12,205 bases of DNA from Thermohalobaculum sp964576075 (GTDB taxonomy: Bacteria; Pseudomonadota; Alphaproteobacteria; Rhodobacterales; Rhodobacteraceae): contig CAZNTX010000102.1 of the NCBI GenBank assembly GCA_964576075.1, forward strand, positions 1 through 12,205, written 5' to 3'. The stretch's first letter is position 1. Each line of letters begins with the position of its first letter. Below the pieces are notes generated by a model. The model did no database searches, was not told the origin of the DNA, and saw only the letters and a list, made by a program, of their open reading frames with translations. Below are positions 1-8,603 of the stretch, piece after piece. Both the position numbers and the translations under genes were made by a program.

Positions 1-22
1 GGGGCGGGGGCGGGCGGGCGGG
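1..22 (+). other. G-quadruplex-prone G-run array
   Basis: Five G-runs of 3-5 bases separated by single C bases (G4, G5, G3, G3, G3) occupy the first 22 bases just beyond the 3' end of putA. This fits the classical G3+N1-7 quadruplex pattern with minimal loops. The G-rich strand is the template strand for putA, so the RNA would carry C-runs. A structural role, such as slowing polymerase after putA, is inference; it may only reflect high G+C. Confidence 0.35.
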
Positions 23-31
23 AGCCCCCCA

Positions 32-46
32 CCCGGGCGCCCCGGG
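32..46 (-). terminator. possible hairpin terminator after putA
   Basis: A perfect inverted repeat of six bases (CCCGGG, loop CGC, CCCGGG) lies about 20 bases past the putA stop codon. An alternative overlapping stem pairs 37-42 with 51-56. No U-run follows on the minus strand, so it is not a textbook intrinsic terminator. It could be a 3'-end stabiliser or a Rho-assisted end, as is common in very G+C-rich bacteria. Confidence 0.3.
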
Positions 47-67
47 CCACGGGCGCGAGCGGCGGGG

Positions 68-3000
68 TCAGCTTCCGTCCACCTCCGCGAGCAACGTCGC
101 GTTGCCGCCGGCCGCGGTGGTGTCCACGCAGAGATGGCGCTCGACCTGCATCCGCTCCGCCGGATCGTCGGCGGTGACGAGCGGCAGGATCGGCCCCTCG
201 CGGCCGGCGAGCGCCCGCCGGAGCGCGCGGAGCGCGTCCCCGCCCGCATCGCTCGCCACCGCATCGAGCCCCGCGAGCGTCTCGAGGGCGGCGGGATCGA
301 GCACGCCGTCGAGGGCCGCGAGGCGGTCGGGGTCCTGCGGCGCGAGGCCCGCCGCGGCCTCCGGCGCGCCCGGGGTCACGAGAAGCGCCGCGTTGCCCGC
401 GGCGAGGGCGCGGCGCGCTTGCGCCGCCGCGGCCTCGGCGGAGGGGCCGAGGCAGAGCACCCGGCCGCGGGGGTGGCGCGAGAGGCGGTTGGTCTCGCCG
501 GTCGGACCGGGCAGCGTCTCGGTCGCGACCGCCGCATCGGGCCGCGGGAGGCGGGCGAGCGCCGCGGCCGCCTCCGGGGCCGCGAGACGGCGAGCCTCGG
601 GCGCGGCGGCCCCCGCGCTCGGCCGCCCGGCGAAGCGCCGGAGATAGTGCGGCCCGCCCGCCTTCGGCCCGGTGCCCGACAGACCCTCGCCGCCGAAGGG
701 CTGGGAGCCGACGATGGCGCCGATCTGGTTGCGATTGACATAGGCATTGCCGCAGCGGATGCGGCTGACCACCTGCTGCACCCGGTCGTCGATCCGGGTG
801 TGCAGCCCGAAGGTGAGCCCGTAGCCCTTGGCGTTGATCGCGTCGACGACCTGGTCGATCTCGTGGGCCGCGAAGGTCGCCACATGGAGCACGGGGCCGA
901 ACACCTCGCGGTCGAGCTCCTCGATGCCGGAGAGCTGGAGCACCGTCGGCGCGACGAAATGGCCCTCCGCGGGCGCGGCCGTGCGCTTCAGAAGCCGGCC
1001 CTCGGCGGCGAGGCGGGCGATATGCGCCTCGATCTCGGCCTTGGCCTCGGCGTCGATCACCGGGCCGATATCGGTCGGGATCTCCCACGGATCGCCGAGG
1101 ACGAGGGCGTCCATCGCGCCGAAGAGCATCTCGAGGAGCCCCTCCGCGATGTCCTGCTGGACATAGAGCATCCGGCAGGCGGAGCAGCGCTGCCCGGCGG
1201 AGCGGAAGGCGGACATCACGATGTCGCGCACCGCCTGCTCGGGGAGCGCGGTCGAGTCGACGATCATCGCGTTGAGCCCGCCGGTCTCGGCGATGAGCGG
1301 CGCGTCGGGGGCGAGATGCTCTGCCATGGCGCGGTGGATCTTCCGCGCGGTCTCGGTCGAGCCGGTGAAGGCGACGCCGTCGACCCGTGCATCCGAGGTC
1401 AGCCGCGCGCCGACCCGCCCGTCCCCCGGCAGCAGCTGCAGCGCGGCGCGGGGGATGCCGGCGCCATGCAACAGCGCCACCGCGCGCGCGGCGATGAGCG
1501 GCGTCTGCTCGGCGGGTTTCGCCAGCACCGCGTTGCCGGCGGCGAGCGCCGCGGCGATCTGGCCGGTGAAGATGGCGAGCGGGAAGTTCCAAGGCGAGAT
1601 GCAGGCGAAGACGCCGCGGGGGGGCGCGTCGAGGCGCCGGGACTCGACGGCGTAGTAGCGCAGGAAGTCGACCGCCTCGCGAAGCTCGGCCACGGCATCC
1701 GGCAGCGCCTTGCCGGCCTCGCGCGCACAGAGGGCGAAGAGCTCGGGGGCCGCGGCCTCGTAGGCGTCGGCGGCGCGCTCGAGGGCGGCGGCGCGCTCCT
1801 CCACGGGCGTCGCGGCCCAGGCGGCGGCCCCCTCGCGGGCGGCGGCGAGGGCGGCCTCGATGTCGGCGTCGGAGGCCTCCATCGCATGGCCGACGACCTC
1901 GGAGGGGCGCGCGGGGTTCGACAGATCCACCCGATGCGTGCCGTGCACCCCGGCGGCGATATGGGGCGCGGCCTCCCAGGCATGGGGCGGGGCGAAGGGG
2001 GCGCGGTCCGCCTCGATCCGGTCGAGCACGTCGCGATCGGCGATGTCCCAGCCCCGGGAGTTCCGCCGCTCGGGCGCGAAGAGCGCGGGCGGCAGCGCGA
2101 TCGCCGGGTTCGGCCCGAGGGCGCCGTCGAGCTTGGCGATCGGGTCGGCGGCGATCGCCTCGGGGCTCACCCCCTCGTCGACGATCTGGTTGACGAAGGA
2201 GGAATTCGCCCCGTTCTCCAACAGCCGGCGCACCAGATAGGCCAGCAGGTCGCGATGCGCCCCCACCGGCGCATAGATCCGGCAGCGCGCCCCCTCGCGG
2301 GAATGGACGATGGCGTGCAGCCGCTCGCCCATCCCGTGCAGCCGCTGGAACTCGAAGGGCGCGTTCCCCGCCATCGCGAGCACCGCCGACACGGTGTGCG
2401 CGTTGTGGGTGGCGAACTGGGGATAGAGCCGGTCGGTCATCCCGAGGAGCTTGCGGGCGCAGGCGAGATAGTTGGCGTCCGTCGCGGCCTTCCGGGTGAA
2501 GACGGGGAAGCGCTCGAGCCCCTCGACCTGGGCGCGCTTGATCTCGGTGTCCCAATAGGCGCCCTTGACGAGGCGGACCATGATCCGCCGGTCGTGGCGC
2601 TCGGCGAGCGCGTGGGCCCAGTCGATCACCGCGAGCGCCCGCGGCCCGTAGGCCTGCACGACGATGCCGAACCCGTCCCACCCGGCGAGCGCGGGATCGG
2701 CCACCACCGCCTCGATGACGGAGAGCGAGAGGTCGAGCCGGTCCTGCTCCTCGGCATCGATGTTGAAGCCCATATTCGCCGTCTTGGCGAGCTGGGCGAG
2801 GGCGGTGACGCGGGGGACGAGCTCGGCCAGCGCCCGCGCCCGCTGCGCCTCCTCGTAGCGCGGATGCAGCGCCGAGAGCTTCACCGAGATGCCGGGGTTC
2901 TCCTCCGGGCTGCGGTGACGGCAGGATCTGGCGATGGCCGCGATCGCGCCGGTGTAGGAGAGGTGGTAGCGCCGCGCATCGGCCTCGGTGCGGGCGGCCT

Positions 3001-3610
3001 CGCCGAGCATGTCGTAGGAATAGGTGTAGCCGTCCTCCTCCATCGGGCGGGCGCGCTTCATCGCCTCGCCGATCTCGCGGCCGAGGACGAAGGCGCGGCC
3101 GAGCTCCTTCATCGCCTGCCCGACGGCGGTGCGGATCACCGGCTCGCCGAGGCGCTTCACCGCGCCGTGGAGGACGCCGGCGAGGCTGTCGTCGGTGCGC
3201 GAGAGCACCCGGCCGGTGAGCATCAGCCCCCAGGTCGAGGCGTTGACGAGGGTGGAGGCGGAGCGGCCGAGATGGCGCCCCCAGTCCGAGGGCGCGATCT
3301 TGTCCTCGATCAGCGCGTCGATCGTCTCGGCATCGGGCACGCGCAGGAGCGCCTCGGCAAGGCACATCAGCGCGATGCCCTCCTTGGTGGAGAGCCCGTA
3401 TTCGGCGAGGAAGCTCTCCATCAGCCCGGGGCCTTCGCTCTCGCGCACCTCGCACACGAGGGCGGCGGCGCGCTCGGAGATCGCCGCGCGGGTCTCGGCG
3501 TCGAGCCGCGCCGCCTCGATCGCGGCGGCGACGGCCTCGTCCTCTGGGCGCAGCGTGTGGGCGCGGACGGTCGCGCGCAGGGAGCCGGGCTCTGGCGACA
3601 TCTCGTTCAT
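68..3610 (-). CDS. putA: bifunctional proline dehydrogenase / L-glutamate gamma-semialdehyde dehydrogenase
   Basis: This enzyme oxidises proline to glutamate in two steps: FAD-dependent proline dehydrogenase, then NAD-dependent aldehyde dehydrogenase, with internal channelling. The 1180-residue reading starts at the ATG at 3610, preceded by GAGGAG seven bases upstream; a TTG two codons earlier lacks this spacing. The proline dehydrogenase barrel spans roughly residues 160-490, with LVKGAYWD (K349), ATHNAHTV, and RRLLENGANSSF (461 onward, the substrate- and FAD-site block). The aldehyde dehydrogenase domain covers about 560-1000, with ISPWNFP, FTGSTETA, the general base in ETGG (E775), the catalytic cysteine in GQRCSAC (C809), and QPFGGEGLSGTGPKAGG. 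A C-terminal region (about 1030-1180) matches the inactive aldehyde-dehydrogenase-like tail of long PutAs. The N-terminus has no ribbon-helix-helix domain, so this is a type B PutA that should not repress its own gene. It is the last gene of the minus-strand run, 81 bases after the lipoprotein gene; no PutR regulator or putP is in view. Confidence 0.97.
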   Translation of the reverse strand: MNEMSPEPGSLRATVRAHTLRPEDEAVAAAIEAARLDAETRAAISERAAALVCEVRESEGPGLMESFLAEYGLSTKEGIALMCLAEALLRVPDAETIDALIEDKIAPSDWGRHLGRSASTLVNASTWGLMLTGRVLSRTDDSLAGVLHGAVKRLGEPVIRTAVGQAMKELGRAFVLGREIGEAMKRARPMEEDGYTYSYDMLGEAARTEADARRYHLSYTGAIAAIARSCRHRSPEENPGISVKLSALHPRYEEAQRARALAELVPRVTALAQLAKTANMGFNIDAEEQDRLDLSLSVIEAVVADPALAGWDGFGIVVQAYGPRALAVIDWAHALAERHDRRIMVRLVKGAYWDTEIKRAQVEGLERFPVFTRKAATDANYLACARKLLGMTDRLYPQFATHNAHTVSAVLAMAGNAPFEFQRLHGMGERLHAIVHSREGARCRIYAPVGAHRDLLAYLVRRLLENGANSSFVNQIVDEGVSPEAIAADPIAKLDGALGPNPAIALPPALFAPERRNSRGWDIADRDVLDRIEADRAPFAPPHAWEAAPHIAAGVHGTHRVDLSNPARPSEVVGHAMEASDADIEAALAAAREGAAAWAATPVEERAAALERAADAYEAAAPELFALCAREAGKALPDAVAELREAVDFLRYYAVESRRLDAPPRGVFACISPWNFPLAIFTGQIAAALAAGNAVLAKPAEQTPLIAARAVALLHGAGIPRAALQLLPGDGRVGARLTSDARVDGVAFTGSTETARKIHRAMAEHLAPDAPLIAETGGLNAMIVDSTALPEQAVRDIVMSAFRSAGQRCSACRMLYVQQDIAEGLLEMLFGAMDALVLGDPWEIPTDIGPVIDAEAKAEIEAHIARLAAEGRLLKRTAAPAEGHFVAPTVLQLSGIEELDREVFGPVLHVATFAAHEIDQVVDAINAKGYGLTFGLHTRIDDRVQQVVSRIRCGNAYVNRNQIGAIVGSQPFGGEGLSGTGPKAGGPHYLRRFAGRPSAGAAAPEARRLAAPEAAAALARLPRPDAAVATETLPGPTGETNRLSRHPRGRVLCLGPSAEAAAAQARRALAAGNAALLVTPGAPEAAAGLAPQDPDRLAALDGVLDPAALETLAGLDAVASDAGGDALRALRRALAGREGPILPLVTADDPAERMQVERHLCVDTTAAGGNATLLAEVDGS

Positions 3611-3617
3611 GGGCAAT

Positions 3618-3661
3618 CTCCTCGTTGCGCATAGCCTAGGGCGGATCGCCCGCGCGGAAAA
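3618..3661 (-). promoter_or_regulatory. possible putA promoter, leader palindrome and RBS
   Basis: The 81-base gap before putA holds a weak -35-like TTTTCC (3656-3661), a 17-base spacer, and a weak -10-like TAGGCT (3633-3638). The spacer contains the palindrome GGGCG-GAT-CGCCC (3639-3651), which could be an operator or a small hairpin. The ribosome binding site GAGGAG is at 3618-3623. Both promoter boxes are poor matches, so putA may instead be read from upstream. PutA is often controlled by an Lrp-type PutR in alphaproteobacteria, but no site for it can be assigned here. Confidence 0.22.
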
Positions 3662-3691
3662 CCGTGGCGCGCCCGCGCCCCCCGAGCGGGG

Positions 3692-4330
3692 TCAGGGCGC
3701 GAGCGCCGCCGCGACCGAGGGCCGCGCCAGGAGCGTCTCCATCTGCCGCGCCAGCTCGCTCTGCGCGACGATCCGGATCCGATAGGGCGGCAGCTCGTTT
3801 TTCTCGATGTCGACATAGGGCGCGCCGCGCAGGCCGGTCAGCCGCTCCGAGGCGAGGCGCCGGCCGGTCGCGTCGTGAACCGACAGCACGATGTCCCAAT
3901 GCGAGGTCACCTGCTGCCAGACATCGAGCTTCCACTCCTGGAGCTGCACCCAGAGGAGGCGCTCGCCCGGGGCCAGTCCCTCCGCCAGATCCTCCGGCCG
4001 CGCCGGGGCGGCGGCGTCGAGCCCCCGGGCCCGGCCGCCCGCGGCGCGGAGCGAGGCGACGAGCGCCGTCCCCATCGCCTCGGCGAGCGGGGTGCGCCCA
4101 TAGGTCCACATATCCGCCGGGAAGCCGTAGGTGCTCCGCAGAATGCCGAGGAAGGCGGGCCCCGTCTCCCCGTCGAGCACATGGGGCCGGCGGTCGGCCA
4201 CGGCGACGGCGACCGGCGCGGCGGGCGCGGAAAGCGCGATCTCGGCGCTGCCGAGGCGATGGCGCTCGGGCACGCCGCAGGCCGCCAGGGCGAGCGCGAC
4301 GCACACCGCGATCCCGGGGCCCGTCCGCAT
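3692..4330 (-). CDS. putative outer-membrane lipoprotein, function unknown
   Basis: This 212-residue protein starts with a short charged N-terminus, a hydrophobic stretch and a lipobox LAAC, with lipidated cysteine C18. A glycine follows the cysteine, so there is no aspartate inner-membrane retention signal, which favours the outer membrane. The mature part opens with a valine/alanine-rich strand and RRP (about 40-50), then a helix rich in alanine (about 82-97), a tryptophan-rich strand region (WVQLQEWKLDVWQQVTSHWD), and an Arg/Gln-rich C-terminal helix. This strand-then-helix layout recalls YajG/DUF4136-like lipoproteins, but the resemblance is only in pattern. It begins four bases after the DUF2160 gene ends, with GGAAGG inside that gene's last codons as a likely RBS, so it is probably cotranscribed with the transporter. 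No catalytic motif is visible. It may be an accessory envelope factor of the importer or simply an operon passenger. Confidence 0.8.
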   Translation of the reverse strand: MRTGPGIAVCVALALAACGVPERHRLGSAEIALSAPAAPVAVAVADRRPHVLDGETGPAFLGILRSTYGFPADMWTYGRTPLAEAMGTALVASLRAAGGRARGLDAAAPARPEDLAEGLAPGERLLWVQLQEWKLDVWQQVTSHWDIVLSVHDATGRRLASERLTGLRGAPYVDIEKNELPPYRIRIVAQSELARQMETLLARPSVAAALAP

Positions 4331-4334
4331 GGCC

Positions 4335-4814
4335 TCACACCTTCCAGAACACGAAGACGCCCCAAAGCGCGGCGAGCGCGAGCCCGCCCCAGAGCGGCGG
4401 CCCGGCGAGGCCGAGCCAGCCGAGCGACAGGAAGGCCGCGCCGAGAAGCGTCAGGAAGAGCCGGTCGCCGCGGGTGGTGACGAGGCCGAGCACGCCCTTG
4501 CGCGGCCCGCCGCCGGGGGCGGCGATCTCGATCCCCGTCATCAGCGCGAGGGCGGCGAGGATCGAGAGGAAGAAGGCCCCGGTCTCCGGCGTCCAGGCCA
4601 TCCAGGCGAGGCCGGAGAGATCGACGAGCGGCGGGGGCTCCGGCGCGGCCGCCGCCGCCCCCCAGCCGCCGCCGGAGGGCTCCGGCGCCGCCGGCTCGGC
4701 GAGCCCGAGGGCGATGCGCCAGCGCTCCGGCGCTGCGAGCCAGGCCGCTCCGGCCGCCGCGGCGAGCGCCACGGCGAAGGCCGGCAGCGCCCCGAGGATG
4801 CGCCCGAGCCTCAT
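4335..4814 (-). CDS. glpU: DUF2160 small integral membrane protein of the glycerol ABC transporter locus
   Basis: This 159-residue membrane protein has a C-terminal half (about 66-159) that matches the DUF2160 family as recalled: LAWMAWTPETGAFF, a loop with AAPGGGPRKGVLGLVTTRGDR, then two more hydrophobic segments ending in FWKV. DUF2160 proteins are small (about 90 residues) and sit beside glycerol ABC transporter genes; the rhizobial member is called GlpU and its exact role is not settled. Here the core is preceded by about 65 extra residues: a first membrane segment (about 6-28) and a Pro/Ala/Gly-rich linker (40-63). The ATG at 4814 is preferred because GGAGGGG lies six bases upstream; a GTG 11 codons earlier has no such signal. 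The 151-base spacer before it is the largest gap in the window and shows no convincing gene. The product is probably an inner-membrane partner of the permease pair. Confidence 0.8.
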   Translation of the reverse strand: MRLGRILGALPAFAVALAAAAGAAWLAAPERWRIALGLAEPAAPEPSGGGWGAAAAAPEPPPLVDLSGLAWMAWTPETGAFFLSILAALALMTGIEIAAPGGGPRKGVLGLVTTRGDRLFLTLLGAAFLSLGWLGLAGPPLWGGLALAALWGVFVFWKV

Positions 4815-4965
4815 GGCGCCCCCCTCCAGGACTTGACGGCGGCCCACAGCCCGCAGGGCCGGGCCGACCGGCCTCCGCGCCCGCCGCAGCCGGTGCCGCA
4901 GGCCCTCGGCGCCAGCCCGCGTGAGGGTGCCGCAGTGCGAGCCGGGGCAGGCCGATGCCGGGCCC

Positions 4966-5439
4966 TCATCCGCCGCAGCCCTCGGTCTCTGGAAGCTGGG
5001 CGCGGAAGGTGACGACCGCCGTCAGCGGCCCGCCCATCGCCGCGATCACCCCGCGCTCGATGGCGAAGAGGCAGCGATTGCCCCCCTCCGTCGCCCCCGC
5101 CTGCCCCTCCGGCGCGACCTCCGTCTCGTCGCCGATCCGGAACACCCGGTAGGGCCGCTCCGGAAAGGGCGGCCCCGGCAGCGACTCGATGGTGGCGAAG
5201 AGCCGCCCGGCCCGCCCGAGCGCCGCGATCTGCGGGCGGGGGAGGATGAAGCTCCGGGTCTCGAGCCGCCCGCCCGACTGCCAGACAGCGACGATCTGGA
5301 ACGGATCGCGCGGCGGCCCGACCCGCTCCGGCGCCGCCTCGAAGAGCCCGAACCGCCAGGCCGCGAGCGCGGCGAGCGCCAGCGCGAGCCCCGCCGTCAC
5401 CCAGCGCTCGACCCGCCGCCAGCGCCTGTCTCCGGCCAT
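4966..5439 (-). CDS. membrane-anchored protein, function unknown
   Basis: This 157-residue protein is not recognised. The N-terminus is arginine-rich (MAGDRRWRRVERW), then one hydrophobic helix (about 13-31) that should act as an uncleaved anchor with the rest in the periplasm. The remainder looks like a small beta-rich domain: FQIVAVWQSGGRLETRSFILPRPQIAAL (46-73) and RPYRVFRIGDETEVAP (95-110). Two cysteines (C123 and C155) could form a disulfide. The start is supported by GGAGGGAG just upstream. It lies 21 bases after the preceding small gene and 151 bases before the DUF2160 gene, all in the same direction. The setting suggests an accessory role at the membrane near the importer, but this is only context. 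It is not a known part of the rhizobial glp operon. Confidence 0.72.
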   Translation of the reverse strand: MAGDRRWRRVERWVTAGLALALAALAAWRFGLFEAAPERVGPPRDPFQIVAVWQSGGRLETRSFILPRPQIAALGRAGRLFATIESLPGPPFPERPYRVFRIGDETEVAPEGQAGATEGGNRCLFAIERGVIAAMGGPLTAVVTFRAQLPETEGCGG

Positions 5440-5460
5440 CTCTCCCTCCGGCCCGCCCGC

Positions 5461-5733
5461 TCACGTGATCGGCCCGTGATGCGCTTCCATCGGGCGCAAT
5501 TGCTCGAGCACCCTCTCATAGCCTTGCGGGTTGTGAAACTCCGCGCGGATCTCCTCGCGCCGCGAAAAGAAGAAGCGCAGCGTCCGCGCGCGCGGCGTCA
5601 TCACCACCCAGCGCACCAGGGCCATGTTGATCGCGTGGCTGCCGGGGATCTCCGATTCGGCCCCCTCGACCGGGTCGACATGGAGGCAGCGGGCATCCGC
5701 AGCCGCGATGGTGACGAAGGTCTTCCCGCTCAT
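5461..5733 (-). CDS. small cytoplasmic protein, function unknown
   Basis: A 90-residue protein with no signal peptide and no clear membrane helix. It has a strand-like start (KTFVTIAAADARCLHVD), a middle segment HAINMALVRWVVMTPRART (about 33-51), a basic aromatic stretch LRFFFSRREEIRAEFHNPQGYERVLEQL (52-79), and a His/Pro tail. No family is recognised. The ATG at 5733 is preferred over an earlier start at 5754, because it lies one base beyond the TGA of the second permease (TGA-G-ATG), an arrangement typical of translational coupling, and the earlier start would overlap the permease. Tight coupling to the permease suggests that it belongs to the transporter operon, perhaps as a small regulatory or assembly factor; this is inference. 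Confidence 0.7.
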   Translation of the reverse strand: MSGKTFVTIAAADARCLHVDPVEGAESEIPGSHAINMALVRWVVMTPRARTLRFFFSRREEIRAEFHNPQGYERVLEQLRPMEAHHGPIT

Positions 5734-5734
5734 C

Positions 5735-6535
5735 TCACACCCGCCCGAGGGCAAAGCCCTTCGCGATATAGTTGCGCACGAAATAGATCACGATGGCGCC
5801 CGGCACGATGGTCAGCACCCCCGCCGCCGCGAGCAGACCGAGCTCGTAGCCCGCCGAGGAGGCGGTCTTGGTCATGATCGCGGCGATCGGCTTGGCCTCG
5901 ACCTGGGTGAGCGTCTTGGCGAGCAGAAGCTCCACCCAGGAGAACATGAAGCAGAAGAAGGCCGCGACGCCGACGCCCGAGCGAATCGTCGGCAGGAAGA
6001 TCCGCAGGAAGAAGCGCGGAAAGGAATAGCCGTCGACATAGGCCGTCTCGTCGAGCTCACGCGGGACCGAGCGCATGAAGCCCTCCAGGATCCACACCGC
6101 GAGCGGCACGTTGAAGAGGCAATGGGCGAGCGCGACGCCCAGATGCGTGTCGAAGAGCTCGACGGCATAGTAGAGTTGCACGAAGGGCAGGACGAACACC
6201 GCCGGCGGGGCCATCCGGTTGGTCAAGAGCCAGAAGAACAGATGCTTGTCGCCGAGGAAGCGGTAGCGCGAGAACGCATAGGCCGCGGGCAGCGCCACCG
6301 TCACCGAGATCACGGTGTTGAGGGTCACGTAGATGATCGAGTTGATATAGCCCCAATACCAGGTCGGGTCGCTGAAGATCGTGGCGTAGTTCTCGAAGGT
6401 CACCGCCTCGGGCCAGGGCGAGAAGCCGCCGAGGATGTCGTTCGTCGTCTTGAGCGACATCGCGACCAGCCAGTAGATCGGCACGAGCAGGAACAGGATG
6501 TAGAGGGTCGGGACGAGCCAGGTCAGGTATCGCAT
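5735..6535 (-). CDS. glpQ: glycerol ABC transporter permease GlpQ (MalG-like)
   Basis: This 266-residue inner-membrane permease is of the MalG type: a hydrophobic first helix (about 5-26), further helices, and the cytoplasmic EAA coupling loop at about 160-182 (ELDETAYVDGYSFPRFFLRIFLP), which docks onto the ATPases. Length and loop position near the C-terminal third fit the family. The ATG at 6535 is chosen over the adjacent TTG at 6538; GGAG lies five bases upstream at 6541-6544. That RBS directly abuts a strong hairpin (6544-6560), so translation may be sensitive to RNA folding. A 118-base spacer separates it from the first permease, unusual in this tightly packed operon. Pairing with the first permease, two ATPases and a GlpV-type binding protein supports the glycerol assignment; another polyol is possible. 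Confidence 0.88.
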   Translation of the reverse strand: MRYLTWLVPTLYILFLLVPIYWLVAMSLKTTNDILGGFSPWPEAVTFENYATIFSDPTWYWGYINSIIYVTLNTVISVTVALPAAYAFSRYRFLGDKHLFFWLLTNRMAPPAVFVLPFVQLYYAVELFDTHLGVALAHCLFNVPLAVWILEGFMRSVPRELDETAYVDGYSFPRFFLRIFLPTIRSGVGVAAFFCFMFSWVELLLAKTLTQVEAKPIAAIMTKTASSAGYELGLLAAAGVLTIVPGAIVIYFVRNYIAKGFALGRV

Positions 6536-6543
6536 CAATGCTC

Positions 6544-6636
6544 CGCGGGCGTAGCCCGCGCCTCATCGGGCCCCTCCGGGCCCTCTTCGGGGGGCGAGGA
6601 GAGCCCGGAGGGGCTCGACGAGCGCGCTTCGCGCGC
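6544..6636 (-). repeat. cluster of four stem-loops between the permease genes
   Basis: Four consecutive inverted repeats fill most of the spacer between the two permease genes. They are CGCGGGC/GCCCGCG with a three-base loop (6544-6560), GGGCCC/GGGCCC with loop CTCC (6568-6583), GAGCCC/GGGCTC with loop GGAG (6601-6616), and GCGCGC/GCGCGC with loop TTC (6622-6636). The first abuts the RBS of the second permease. They resemble dispersed extragenic palindromes in style. No U-run follows, so full termination is unlikely; message stabilisation, processing or translation control are the likelier roles. Confidence 0.6.
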
Positions 6637-6653
6637 AGGAATGCCGGGCCGGG

Positions 6654-8602
<1,949 letters not shown>

Positions 8603-8603
8603 C

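Noticed and set aside
134..3634. An open frame of 1166 codons on the plus strand, antisense to putA.
   Set aside because: Its product is dominated by Arg, Gly, Ala, Glu and His repeats with no domain; it is the stop-free shadow expected opposite a G+C-rich gene with strong third-position bias.
3680..3691. A short inverted repeat CCCC-GAGC-GGGG between the lipoprotein gene and putA as a terminator.
   Set aside because: The stem is only four to five base pairs with no U-run, too weak to claim termination.
5734..5754. A seven-residue upstream start for the 90-residue protein.
   Set aside because: It would overlap the permease gene and lacks a better RBS than the coupled ATG at 5733.
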